Below, in pieces: positions 43,166 through 51,799 of a DNA stretch of 64,000 nucleotides. Below the pieces are notes generated by a model, which was given only the letters and a program-made list of their open reading frames with translations, searched no databases and was not told where the DNA came from. This DNA is from JAHEKO01 sp965212505 (GTDB lineage: Bacteria > Acidobacteriota > Thermoanaerobaculia > Multivoradales > JAHEKO01): contig OZ243123.1 in the NCBI GenBank assembly GCA_965212505.1, forward strand, positions 2,232,001-2,296,000. Reading direction: 5' to 3'. Both the position numbers and the translations under genes were made by a program. Each line of letters begins with the position of its first letter. Position 1 is the stretch's first letter.

Positions 43166-45616
43166 TCAGGCCTGCCCGTAGAGTCTAGACAGAAGGAGCT
43201 GGAGCGGGAAACGTTGGAGCCCGCCGGCACTTGCGGACGTCTCGTCGAAGCCTTCGACCTCGTCCCTTTCGACACCCTCGCCCCAGATCAACACCGGTAG
43301 CGGATCGGCGGCATGCATTCCGCTCTCCGAGAGGGTTGCGTGGTCGGACCCCACCGCGACCCGGAGAGCGCCATCATGTTTTTCGAGCAGAGTCGCCAGC
43401 TCGACGTCGAGCCTCTCGACAAAGTCCATCTTCAGGTCCGGACGCTGGTCGTGAGCCGCGATGTCCGCACCCTTCACGTGGAGGATCACGAGGTCGAAGT
43501 CGCGCAGCGCCTTGCGCGCCTCCTCGAACTTCGCACCCAGGTCGGTATCGAGACTGGCGGTCATCGCCTCGGTCCGGATGAGCTCGGCTCCCAGCCAGCT
43601 GGCCAGACCCAGGACCGTCGAATCGCCCGCGACACACGCAACGCGCAAGGGAAAGCCGGCCTCTTCGAGCGGAATGAGTTGGTGGAGCCTGCCAGGCCCG
43701 CGAGTGATCACCGCGTTCGCCAGCGGCAGCCCCCGCTTGCGTCGCTTCTTGTTGACCCTGTGCTGGGTCAGCACGCGCCGAGCCTCCTGCTCGAAGAGGG
43801 CCAGAATTCGCGCCGTCTGGGCGGCCGCCTCGTTCGACGGATCGAGCGGCTGGGGAGGGATGGGTGCTCCCGGAGCGGCGCCGTCCCCTGGGTCGCTGCC
43901 TTGAATCGCCGAAGAGAGGTGATCGCCACGGAGCACGATGGCCAGGCGGTGCTCGGTAGCGCTCTTGACTCGCACTTGTACGCCGCCGGCACCGGGTAGA
44001 TCGATGCGGTCGAGCGCCTCCGCCAGCTCCGCGGCGCCCTGACGAATCCTTCCTGCTCGACGGTCCACCACATGACCGTGCTCGTCGAGGGTCGCCAGGT
44101 TGCCCCGTAGGGCGATATCTCCGGGACGCAGCTTGAAGCCGGCGCCGAGCGCTTCGATCGCTCCGCGCTTCATCGCGACGGGCGATTGGCCGAAGAGCGC
44201 CAGGGTTCCAGCTGCCGTGTCGGGAACGACGCCTGGCGAAACCGGATCTGCGAGACCGGTTCGTCCCTCGCTAGCGAGTCGATCGAGGGTCGGCGTCCGG
44301 GCGGCAGCGAGAGGCGTTCGGCCCCCGAGCGCCCGCACCGGCCGGTCGGCGAGTCCGTCGACAACCAACAGCAGGGTTGGCACCGTCTGCTCATCTTCCG
44401 CACCGACCATCCGTCCAAATTCGGGCAGCTTGCTCCCCAGCAGCTCGGTCACCAATCGAATGGTCTCGACCACGGGCGGTTCCCCGTCGGACGTGTCGAT
44501 CGTCTGCACGTCGTGGGCCTCGGCCTGGCCGAGCTGATAGTCGTGAATTGTGCGGATGGCGCGATAGCTCTCGATGTAACGGTCCGCGTGTCGTCCGGTT
44601 GCGCCTGCGCGGGCGAGAAACCGCGCGCGATGCACCTCCGGATCGAGCGTTCCGAGCATCAGAGGTACCTGATAGGCAGCTCCCTCCAGGTCGTTGAACG
44701 GCACCAGCGGCGGGCAGAGGTGAACCCCTTCCACGATCAGGCTCGTCTTCTCCGCAATCGCTCGTTCGACGATCGCGCGAACGCCGACGACAACTCGAGC
44801 CGCCTGCTCCTCGAAGCTCTTGATCAGCTGCTCGTCAGAGCCGGCCACCTCTGCCACTCGCAGATCGAGGTCCGGAGTCACGACCGACGCACGCTCGAAG
44901 CTGGAGCTATGCAGTTCGGGTAAAACCTTCTCTGAGAAGACGATGCGCATCACCTGCCGGATGGTGTCGGTCGCACCAATTCGGTAGATACGCAACAGCG
45001 GCGCGAGTTCGAGGGAGAGCGTCGACTTACCGGTGCCGGTCGCGCCTCCCACGTAGAGAATCAGCGGGCGCGGCAGGGCGTTGATACGTCGGACCAGAAG
45101 ATATCGACGGGCCGCGTTCGGTTCGTCCGTCGCTGCAAGCATCTCGCTGACCAGGCGCACGAGCTCTTCGCTCCGGATCTCCGATACGCCCTCGCGCTGA
45201 AGCTGTTGCGCAACCGCCGAAACCAGTCGATACGCGTCGTCCAGTTCGAGGCCGGCAGCGTGGATGCTGCGAGCGAGGAGTCCGCGAGAGAAGGGATGCC
45301 GCTCTCCTCGGTAGAGCACGGAGAAGGCCGGAACCGGTCGGGCCGTACGCCGGATCTGCTCCGGAAGATCGGGGCCGAAGTAGCGCTCCAGTTCGCTCCG
45401 AATCAGCTCGAGGAGCTCCGCGGTGGTGACCCGTTCGCGGCCGGAGACCTGCTGGCGAACCGCGCCTGCGACCGCGTAGGCCCGTTCGAAGTCCAATCCG
45501 CGCTGGATCAGGTCGTGGGTGACCATTCCGCGCAGGAAGTGGCTCTCCTGGCCCCTCGAGTTGACGACCCTGACCTGTCCCGGCTTGCCGGTCTCGCTGC
45601 CCTGTTTTGAACTCAT
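43166..45616 (-). CDS. 2-Phosphoglycerate kinase fused to ApgM-type phosphoglycerate mutase
   Basis: An 816-residue fusion. Residues about 13-165 hold two ATP-cone-like repeats (SHFLRGMVTHDLIQRG, HPFSRGLLARSIHAAG). Residues about 180-395 are a P-loop kinase with GATGTGKST at 191-199, like archaeal 2-phosphoglycerate kinases that make 2,3-bisphosphoglycerate. Residues about 410-816 belong to the alkaline-phosphatase superfamily, closest to archaeal-type iPGM: TLLLVVDGLADRP with metal Asp420, GSDHATLSESGMHAAD near the end. The usual nucleophile motif PGSD is PDTA here, so Thr467 replaces Ser and activity may differ. Start ATG at 45616 after GAGGGG, 5 bp behind sixA. Confidence 0.82.
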   Translation of the reverse strand: MSSKQGSETGKPGQVRVVNSRGQESHFLRGMVTHDLIQRGLDFERAYAVAGAVRQQVSGRERVTTAELLELIRSELERYFGPDLPEQIRRTARPVPAFSVLYRGERHPFSRGLLARSIHAAGLELDDAYRLVSAVAQQLQREGVSEIRSEELVRLVSEMLAATDEPNAARRYLLVRRINALPRPLILYVGGATGTGKSTLSLELAPLLRIYRIGATDTIRQVMRIVFSEKVLPELHSSSFERASVVTPDLDLRVAEVAGSDEQLIKSFEEQAARVVVGVRAIVERAIAEKTSLIVEGVHLCPPLVPFNDLEGAAYQVPLMLGTLDPEVHRARFLARAGATGRHADRYIESYRAIRTIHDYQLGQAEAHDVQTIDTSDGEPPVVETIRLVTELLGSKLPEFGRMVGAEDEQTVPTLLLVVDGLADRPVRALGGRTPLAAARTPTLDRLASEGRTGLADPVSPGVVPDTAAGTLALFGQSPVAMKRGAIEALGAGFKLRPGDIALRGNLATLDEHGHVVDRRAGRIRQGAAELAEALDRIDLPGAGGVQVRVKSATEHRLAIVLRGDHLSSAIQGSDPGDGAAPGAPIPPQPLDPSNEAAAQTARILALFEQEARRVLTQHRVNKKRRKRGLPLANAVITRGPGRLHQLIPLEEAGFPLRVACVAGDSTVLGLASWLGAELIRTEAMTASLDTDLGAKFEEARKALRDFDLVILHVKGADIAAHDQRPDLKMDFVERLDVELATLLEKHDGALRVAVGSDHATLSESGMHAADPLPVLIWGEGVERDEVEGFDETSASAGGLQRFPLQLLLSRLYGQA

Positions 45617-45621
45617 ACCCC

Positions 45622-46122
45622 TCAACCGCCGAAGCGTTGCAGAAGCTTCGGTGTCACGACCCATTTGATCGTGCCGACCCCGAAACGAATCTCATTCCAA
45701 CTGACGATGGGCAGGTCGATGCAGGCCACGGCGGCCGTCACCATGCGGATGCTCGCCGCGCCGACCAAGCGACCCGCCGTCTCCGACCATGCCGGTTCGT
45801 GCCCGGCCAACAGCAGGCGCTCGACAGCATCGTCCGCGGTGCGAGAGACCCCCAAGAGCGCCTCGGGCGAGCAGCCGTAGAGAGCGTCCGTCACCTCCAC
45901 ACCGCACTCCCAGCCACCCGCCTTCGCCGCGATTTCGACGGTCGTCCGCGCACGGACCGCACTCGAGGTGACCACCGCCTGAGGTGCACCGACCGACGAC
46001 AGGAATCTGCCGACGGTCTGGGCCGCCCTTCGTCCTCGTGGAGCGAGCCGACGCTCATGGTCGCTCGAGAAGGCGCCGTCCCAGTCGGATTTGGCGTGGC
46101 GCATGAGATAGAGACGTTTCAA
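45622..46122 (-). CDS. sixA: SixA-type histidine phosphatase
   Basis: A 166-residue histidine-phosphatase-superfamily enzyme. The catalytic motif is LYLMRHAKSDW (RHA), with the second His in LLLAGHEPAW near 117. SixA removes phosphate from phospho-His of HPt domains or PTS proteins; in polyphosphate clusters its role is unclear. The start is TTG at 46122 with GGAG eight bases upstream. It is cotranscribed with the kinase-mutase fusion and divergent from ppk1. Confidence 0.85.
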   Translation of the reverse strand: MKRLYLMRHAKSDWDGAFSSDHERRLAPRGRRAAQTVGRFLSSVGAPQAVVTSSAVRARTTVEIAAKAGGWECGVEVTDALYGCSPEALLGVSRTADDAVERLLLAGHEPAWSETAGRLVGAASIRMVTAAVACIDLPIVSWNEIRFGVGTIKWVVTPKLLQRFGG

Positions 46123-46182
46123 GCGTGTTTCTCCGAGCGACCGGCTGTGACGCCTGGCGCCGCCGCTGCCGATTCCCGCGGC

Positions 46183-46188
46183 TATACT
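46183..46188 (+). promoter_or_regulatory. -10 box TATACT of ppk1
   Basis: TATACT lies 19 nt before the GTG at 46208, so the leader would be about 12-13 nt and contain GGGGAGG. Confidence 0.5.
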
Positions 46189-46207
46189 ATGCGCCCCGCT
46201 CGGGGAG

Positions 46208-48358
46208 GTGAATCTGACAACTCTCGAAGACCGACCGATCGAGACCTCCGAGCCCCAGCTCGACCTCGACGACAAGAAGTACTACTTCAACCGCGAGCTG
46301 AGCTGGCTCGACTTCAACGCCCGCGTACTCGAGGAGGCGCTCGATCAGAGCACCCCTCTGCTCGAACGCGTCAAGTTCCTCTCGATCTTCAGTAGCAACC
46401 TCGACGAGTTCTTCATGATCCGAGTCTCCGGACTCCGACGGCAGCTCGAGGTGGGCGCCTTGGAGGCGCCGGCCGACGGCATGAGTCCGGCGGAGCAGCT
46501 CGCGAGTATCCGCGAGAAACTCGAGGAGCTGCTCGAGCAGCGAACCTCGTGTTGGCGCGACGACATCAAGCCCAAACTCGAAGAGGCGGAGGTTCACGTT
46601 GCGAGCTATCCCGAGCTCAAGCGCAAGCAGCGCAAACTCCTGCGACGACACTTCAAGCGGGAGATCTTCCCTGTCCTGACGCCGTTGGCGTTCGACCCGG
46701 GGCACCCCTTCCCGCACATCTCCAACCTGAGTCTGAACCTCGCCGTCGAAGTGCACGACCCAGGACACGGCGAGCGATTTGCGCGCCTCAAGGTGCCGAA
46801 CGCTCTCGACCGCCTACTGCGCATTCCCAGCGAAGAGGCCGCCGGTGGCTACGACCACCTCGGCCTGGTTGACGCAAAGGGCTGCCAGTTCGTCTGGCTA
46901 GACGAAGTGATCACGGCCAACCTCGACCTTCTGTTCCCGGGCCTCGAGATCGTCGCCGCGCACCCGTTTCGGGTGATCCGTGACGCCGACCTCGCGATCG
47001 AGGAGGACGAAGCGGACGACCTCATGACCACCATGCAGGACGTCGTGGCGCAGCGGCATTTTGGCTCTGCGATCCGCCTCGAAGTCGACGCCCGCATGCC
47101 CGAACGCATTCGGTCGATCCTCAGTCGCAACCTGAGAATCTCGCCCTACCAGGTCTATGAGCAGGAGGGGCACCTCGGCCTCGCCGACCTGATGGAATTG
47201 ACCAAGCTCGATCGCCCCGAGCTGAAGTTTGCACCGTTCCTGCCGATCAAGCCGCCCGGCTTCGAAGGCGAAGAGAGCGTCTTTTCTATTCTCAGAGACA
47301 GGGACGTTGCGCTCTATCACCCCTACGAAAGCTTCGGGCCGGTCGTCGACATGATTCGCACGGCAGCCAAGGACCCGAACGTCATCGCCATCAAGCAGAC
47401 GCTCTACCGAACCGGCCCCAACTCGCCCATCGTCGAGGCGCTGCGCGAGGCTCGAGAACGCGGCAAACAGGTCTCGGCGCTGGTCGAGCTCAAGGCGCGC
47501 TTCGACGAAGAGACCAACATCGTTTGGGCCCGCGCTCTCGAAGAGGCCGGCGTTCACGTGGTCTACGGGCTCGTCGGCCTCAAGGTCCACTGCAAGATGT
47601 GCCTGATCGTGCGCCGCGAGCCCCACGGCATTCAGCGTTACGTGCACCTGAGCACCGGCAACTACAACCCGGTGACCGCCCGCATCTACACCGACATCGG
47701 CTACATGACGTCCGACCCAGATCTGGCGTCGGACGTCTCTGATCTCTTCAACTCACTCACCGGATATTCGAAGAAGAACAGCTACCGAAAGCTGCTGGTC
47801 TCGCCTCACTCCGCCCGCGACGAGCTGCTCGACCGCATCGACCGAGAGATCGCCGCACACGCCAGCGGTGGCGACGGCTACCTCGCCTTCAAGATGAATT
47901 CGTTGGTCGACAAACGGTGCATCCACAAGCTCTACGAGGCGTCTCAGCAGGGCGTCAAGATCGAGCTCGTCGTGCGCGGAATCTGCTGCCTGCGGCCGGG
48001 CGTCCCCGGCGTTAGCGAGAACATTCGCGTGATCTCGATCGTGGGACGCTTCCTCGAGCACGCTCGGCTCTACTACTTCCGCAACGGTGGGGACGACGAG
48101 CTGCTGCTCGGTAGCGCGGATCTAATGCCCAGGAACCTCGACGGTCGCGTCGAGCTCCTCTTCCCCATCCAGGACCGGGCCATGCTGCGCGCGCTTCGGG
48201 ACGACGTTCTCCTCCTGCACGTCAGAGACAGTGTCAAGGCGCGTGAGCTTCAATCCGACGGAACCTACCGAAGGCTGTCGCCCGCGCCTGATGAAGCTCC
48301 GGTAGATTCGCAGGCGATCCTGCTCGAGCACCCGGGCTCCTGGCACGCCGAAGACTAG
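46208..48358 (+). CDS. ppk1: Polyphosphate kinase 1
   Basis: Makes polyphosphate from ATP reversibly. 716 residues. It opens with the N-domain YYFNRELSWLDFNARVLEE. The active-site histidines lie in GLKVHCKMCLIV (about 461, phosphorylated His) and EHARLYYF (about 618). PRNLDGRVELLFPI closes the C-terminal domain. The start is uncertain: GTG at 46208 directly abuts GGGGAG, and a CTG two codons later would have ideal spacing; the conserved fold begins around residue 24 either way. The stop shares CTAG with the convergent CHAD gene. Confidence 0.95.
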   Translation: MNLTTLEDRPIETSEPQLDLDDKKYYFNRELSWLDFNARVLEEALDQSTPLLERVKFLSIFSSNLDEFFMIRVSGLRRQLEVGALEAPADGMSPAEQLASIREKLEELLEQRTSCWRDDIKPKLEEAEVHVASYPELKRKQRKLLRRHFKREIFPVLTPLAFDPGHPFPHISNLSLNLAVEVHDPGHGERFARLKVPNALDRLLRIPSEEAAGGYDHLGLVDAKGCQFVWLDEVITANLDLLFPGLEIVAAHPFRVIRDADLAIEEDEADDLMTTMQDVVAQRHFGSAIRLEVDARMPERIRSILSRNLRISPYQVYEQEGHLGLADLMELTKLDRPELKFAPFLPIKPPGFEGEESVFSILRDRDVALYHPYESFGPVVDMIRTAAKDPNVIAIKQTLYRTGPNSPIVEALREARERGKQVSALVELKARFDEETNIVWARALEEAGVHVVYGLVGLKVHCKMCLIVRREPHGIQRYVHLSTGNYNPVTARIYTDIGYMTSDPDLASDVSDLFNSLTGYSKKNSYRKLLVSPHSARDELLDRIDREIAAHASGGDGYLAFKMNSLVDKRCIHKLYEASQQGVKIELVVRGICCLRPGVPGVSENIRVISIVGRFLEHARLYYFRNGGDDELLLGSADLMPRNLDGRVELLFPIQDRAMLRALRDDVLLLHVRDSVKARELQSDGTYRRLSPAPDEAPVDSQAILLEHPGSWHAED

Positions 48359-49218
48359 TCGACCCAGCCGTCGCGCAGCTGAGCAAACACCTGCGCGAAC
48401 TCCCGTCGTTCCCTCTTCTCGGCTCGCGCGAGCCCCGCGAGAAGGTGTTCGGCAAGGCGAGATTCTTCGCCGAGCTCTCGCACCAGCCGACGTTGAAAAC
48501 TCCAATCGTTGAGGCGGCCGAGGTTGTCCTGCAGGCGCTTGAGCGCCGTGACCCTGGCCTCGACGACCTCTGGCCTCTCGAGGTCGGCGTAGAATTCGAG
48601 TAGATAGCGCAGCTTCTTGCCCGCGATCCTGACCCGGTGAAAGTCCGTCGCAGGGCTGTCCGCGTCGACGGTGGATCCCCGATCGAGTACTCGACCGCGT
48701 GCCTTCGAAACCCAGCGGCGAGCGTGCGGACCGATCGGCTCGAGTGCCTTGCGTCCGCCGTCCGCCGATGGGGCTCCGAGGAAGCCGGTCCACGCGCGCT
48801 TGAGTTCCACATAGCGCTCACCTCGCAGCGCGTCCACGACGCGGCGTTGCAACTGGGCCCGCCGTTCCCGCACCCGTCGAACGAGCTCGCGAGACTCCTC
48901 TCGAAGTTCCATGGCGAGCTCGAGGTGCTGCTCTCCGAGCTCCCTTTCGAAGACATCGAGATCGCGAGCCAAGCCCGTAGTTCTCCCGACCCATTTGAAC
49001 TCAGCGCCAAAGCGCAACCGATCAGATCGCGGGATCACCGCCCTCGCCTGCCCGAGTGCAACCCGTGTGCGCCGAACCCCGACTCGGAAGTCGTGCAGAG
49101 ACTTCGGTTCGGAACTCTTGATGACCACCGACTCGTGCCTCTGAATGATCTCGAAGAGATCGGCCAGGATTGCCCGGACAGCTCCGCCGGCAGGCCGCTG
49201 GGAGGCGTCTTCGAGCAT
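48355..49218 (-). CDS. CHAD-domain polyphosphate-associated protein
   Basis: A 287-residue helical CHAD protein. Its basic motifs recur in two halves: SLHDFRVGVRRTRVAL near residue 40 and DFHRVRIAGKKLRYLLEFY near 195. CHAD domains bind polyphosphate and target it or its granules. The gene is convergent with ppk1 and overlaps its end by 4 bp. The start is ATG at 49218; the frame is open 70 codons more, but TATACT ends 7 nt before this ATG, so the mRNA is probably leaderless. Confidence 0.9.
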   Translation of the reverse strand: MLEDASQRPAGGAVRAILADLFEIIQRHESVVIKSSEPKSLHDFRVGVRRTRVALGQARAVIPRSDRLRFGAEFKWVGRTTGLARDLDVFERELGEQHLELAMELREESRELVRRVRERRAQLQRRVVDALRGERYVELKRAWTGFLGAPSADGGRKALEPIGPHARRWVSKARGRVLDRGSTVDADSPATDFHRVRIAGKKLRYLLEFYADLERPEVVEARVTALKRLQDNLGRLNDWSFQRRLVRELGEESRLAEHLLAGLARAEKRERREFAQVFAQLRDGWVD

Positions 49219-49225
49219 CACGCAA

Positions 49226-49231
49226 AGTATA
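49226..49231 (-). promoter_or_regulatory. -10 box TATACT of the CHAD gene (leaderless)
   Basis: TATACT ends 7 nt before the CHAD ATG at 49218, in the 20-bp gap after the pilX stop. It allows CHAD expression apart from the pilin genes. Confidence 0.6.
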
Positions 49232-49238
49232 GCCACCG

Positions 49239-49934
49239 CTAGGGTGGCCACCTCTCCCGCCAGTCGGTCCTGATCGCGCAGACCTGAACAGGAATCGCGC
49301 AGGCCGCCTGCGTCCCGGGGTCGACACCGGCGACTGCCGTCTCGAGGCCTGTCGGTCGACACTCGGGAGGGTTGAGCTCCGCCAACAGCTCGCTCGCGAT
49401 CCGGTTGATCACGATCTCGTTCAGACATCGGCCGTCGCGACTCGATGCGCGTGTCGTCGGCGGTGGCCAGGGCTGAAGCGTCACGATCGCCTCGAGCTCG
49501 ACCCGTGAGTGCATTCGCTCGTCACCTGGAGAGGCTTTGGAATCGATCACTTGACGCTCGCCAACGGCGGCAAGGCGATACCGCGACTTGAGAGGTGTGT
49601 CGGCCGCGCAGGCGTAGCATCGATCCGCTCCGAGGAGGAGGGGCGCCTCCCAGCTCGCGAGGCCCACCTGCGAAACCCGACTGCGGACCGTCCGAGAAAG
49701 CTCCACTGCCGACGCGACCGGCGGCCTGCCGGCGACGAGACTCGCCTCACTCATGGCCAACGCCGATTCCGCCGCGCGCAGTGCCTGATGCCGACTCTCG
49801 TAGCCCCAGCCCAACCGGCGTTCCGTCGAGGCGATTCTCGACAGTGAGATACCAAGACCGGTCAGGGCAAGGAGCGAAAGCAGCGCAAGCAGGTAGGCCG
49901 CTCCGCGTTCGCGGGAGGCGGTCCGAGACCTCAT
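49239..49934 (-). CDS. PilX-like minor pilin / pilus assembly protein
   Basis: A 231-residue protein with a short basic N-terminus and the hydrophobic helix GAAYLLALLSLLALTGLGIS, as in PilX N-terminal domains of type IV pilus minor pilins. It continues with the N-terminal helix segment ESRHQALRAAESALAMSEAS. The ATG at 49934 overlaps the pilW stop (ATGA). Low sequence conservation limits certainty, but the gene order PilV-PilW-PilX supports it. Confidence 0.75.
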   Translation of the reverse strand: MRSRTASRERGAAYLLALLSLLALTGLGISLSRIASTERRLGWGYESRHQALRAAESALAMSEASLVAGRPPVASAVELSRTVRSRVSQVGLASWEAPLLLGADRCYACAADTPLKSRYRLAAVGERQVIDSKASPGDERMHSRVELEAIVTLQPWPPPTTRASSRDGRCLNEIVINRIASELLAELNPPECRPTGLETAVAGVDPGTQAACAIPVQVCAIRTDWRERWPP

Positions 49935-51019
49935 CGCCGCTCCACCGAGAACGTGGTTCTGGCCATGCGCAGGCGACGGTCTACCACCGGTAGCGCGTCC
50001 CACTCGGCGTACCTCCGGTTCTCTATCTCACCCGGGCTCGGTGCCAGATAGCCCGATTCCGCTCGCGCCGCTTGGAGGAGCAAAGTGATTCGCGCCCTTC
50101 GAGGCGCCAACGCATCCGTGTCCGGTACATCGTCTGGCTCTTCGAACCACCACTCGTCGTCTACGCCCGGCGCTTCGTCTGCGATCAGGCCGTCGCCATC
50201 GAGATCGGCCCCGAGGGCAACCTGAAGGTCGCGTGCGTAGTCCAGAAGGTCCTGACCGTCCCTCGGCGAACCGACACTTGGAACATCTGACCCCGGGCGG
50301 TACCACGCCCGTGTGAGGCGAGACGGTCCGGTCGGGTCGACTCGAATGTAGTAGCGAACCTCCTGCAGGATTCCGAGTCCGTCCAGACGCTCGATGGGCA
50401 CTTCGGGAGGACAGAGCTCGCTGTAGATCGACACCGCCGGCGAGCCGCTCGTTCGAAACCTGAGCCGCAGTCCGCCCGAGGGTTCGATCTCCTCTGCCGA
50501 CACCAGTTCGACAACGCGGCAGACGTCCGAACCGCTGAGATCAGTGAGCAGAAGTGCACCTCCTGGCTCACGCCGCGCGTCGGCCGCCAGCACCTCGAGA
50601 GCCTGCTCCTCCCCCGCGCCGTTGGTGCGCGCAATCGACACCTCTCCGCTCGGGCCGTCGATCGTGGGCGCGCCGGCGAGTTCGTAGATCTCTCCCTCGA
50701 AGACACCGCGGAGGATCAGCAGGTCGGAGCCGGGAGCCACCTTCGCCGAGTACGCCGAGCCAATCCGGGTGCCCGTCGGCACGTCGTCCCACACCTCGAT
50801 CGCTGAAGAGCCCGGTAGCCCCCCTCGACCCGCCATCCGAGTTCGCAGCGCCAGCTCATGCTCCGCGAGCCTCATCGCCTGCTGTAGATCGGCCCGCAGT
50901 GCTTGTGTGCCCACCACTCGAGCCTGGCTTCGATAGAGCCCCAGCCACCCCGCCGCGAGTGTCACTGCCAGGGCAAGGGCCACGAGCAACTCGACCAAGG
51001 CGAACCCGCTTCGACTCAC
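49931..51019 (-). CDS. PilW-like minor pilin
   Basis: A 362-residue prepilin-like protein. It has the type III signal SRSGFALVELLVALALAVTL: cleavage after Gly, methylated Phe and Glu at +5. A large beta-rich C-terminal region with a few Cys follows. The start is GTG at 51019, overlapping the pilV stop (GTGA) and preceded by GGGGGG; a TTG at 51031 is an alternative. PilW helps prime pilus assembly with PilV, PilX and PilE. Confidence 0.8.
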   Translation of the reverse strand: MSRSGFALVELLVALALAVTLAAGWLGLYRSQARVVGTQALRADLQQAMRLAEHELALRTRMAGRGGLPGSSAIEVWDDVPTGTRIGSAYSAKVAPGSDLLILRGVFEGEIYELAGAPTIDGPSGEVSIARTNGAGEEQALEVLAADARREPGGALLLTDLSGSDVCRVVELVSAEEIEPSGGLRLRFRTSGSPAVSIYSELCPPEVPIERLDGLGILQEVRYYIRVDPTGPSRLTRAWYRPGSDVPSVGSPRDGQDLLDYARDLQVALGADLDGDGLIADEAPGVDDEWWFEEPDDVPDTDALAPRRARITLLLQAARAESGYLAPSPGEIENRRYAEWDALPVVDRRLRMARTTFSVERR

Positions 51020-51534
51020 TCGACCCCCCAAGCGAACCTCGACGCCACAACGACCGGCTCATCTCCCTCGCCTCTCGAAATCGAAACCGTCGACCGGTAC
51101 AAAAGCAGCGCGTTCTCCCCGTCGAGACCGCCTCCGTCGTTCGCCTCGGAAGGCTCGATTCTGCCGTCCTCGATGGCTGCCAGTGGGAAGACCTCCAAAG
51201 CCAGGACGGCGACCCAGAGGGCCACCGTTGGCGCTACCGGCGGCTCGGGGCTCCAACGCCGCGAAGCTGCGGAGTAATAGAGAGGGCCCTCCCTCGGCCC
51301 GTCCTCGACGAGGCTCTGTGCGAGCGTCGCGGCCTGTGCCCTTTCGCCGCCCGAGCGCACGTCGCGGGCAGCTCGGATGAAGAGGGGGGCGATCGCGAGG
51401 AGTGCTACCTCGAAGAGGAGCGACGCGACTAGAAGTTCGATCAGGCTCCAGCCGCGGCAAGAATGCCGGCGGCGTGGCTCGATCGTACTGGTCCGGGAAG
51501 TGAACGGCGGGCGGGGTCGCGCGGTAGTCGGCAT
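51016..51534 (-). CDS. PilV-like minor pilin
   Basis: A 172-residue prepilin-like protein with a long basic leader and the helix GWSLIELLVASLLFEVALLA (Glu at +5), as in PilV/GspI-type pseudopilins. ATG at 51534 is preceded by GAGGTGG. First pilin gene of the PilV-PilW-PilX run, 46 bp downstream of the zinc-ribbon gene. No FimT, PilE or PilY1 gene is present in the window. Confidence 0.78.
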   Translation of the reverse strand: MPTTARPRPPFTSRTSTIEPRRRHSCRGWSLIELLVASLLFEVALLAIAPLFIRAARDVRSGGERAQAATLAQSLVEDGPREGPLYYSAASRRWSPEPPVAPTVALWVAVLALEVFPLAAIEDGRIEPSEANDGGGLDGENALLLYRSTVSISRGEGDEPVVVASRFAWGVE

Positions 51535-51580
51535 CCACCTCAAGAGACGGAAGCCGCTGCTCGAGGCTGCCGCTCGTCGG

Positions 51581-51799
51581 CTAGATCAGACCGCCAAGGC
51601 TACCGGCGATGATCGTCCTGCAACTCGAGCACGCCATCACCTGGCCTCTCCGCGGCAACGACGAGGTGAAGTTGACCCGCGTGCGAAGGAGTCGAACAAC
51701 CAAGACACTTTCGATGTCCTTCTTGCAGTTCGGGCAGGAGGCCGAAGCTTCCAACGTGTACTCGGCCTCGATCGTCTGATCCATCATCGGCTGTTCCAT
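51581..51799 (-). CDS. Small zinc-ribbon protein
   Basis: A 72-residue protein with two CxxC knuckles (ASCPNCKKD near residue 20 and MACSSCRTI near 56) that would bind one zinc. Between them is a basic segment. GGAGGAG lies close upstream of the ATG at 51799, and TAACAT further up may be a -10 box. It precedes pilV in the same direction and may be the first gene of that unit. Function unknown. Confidence 0.65.
   Translation of the reverse strand: MEQPMMDQTIEAEYTLEASASCPNCKKDIESVLVVRLLRTRVNFTSSLPRRGQVMACSSCRTIIAGSLGGLI

Noticed and set aside
46189..46207. ATG right after the ppk1 -10 box as a leaderless start
   Set aside because: It is out of frame with ppk1, and transcription should begin downstream of it.
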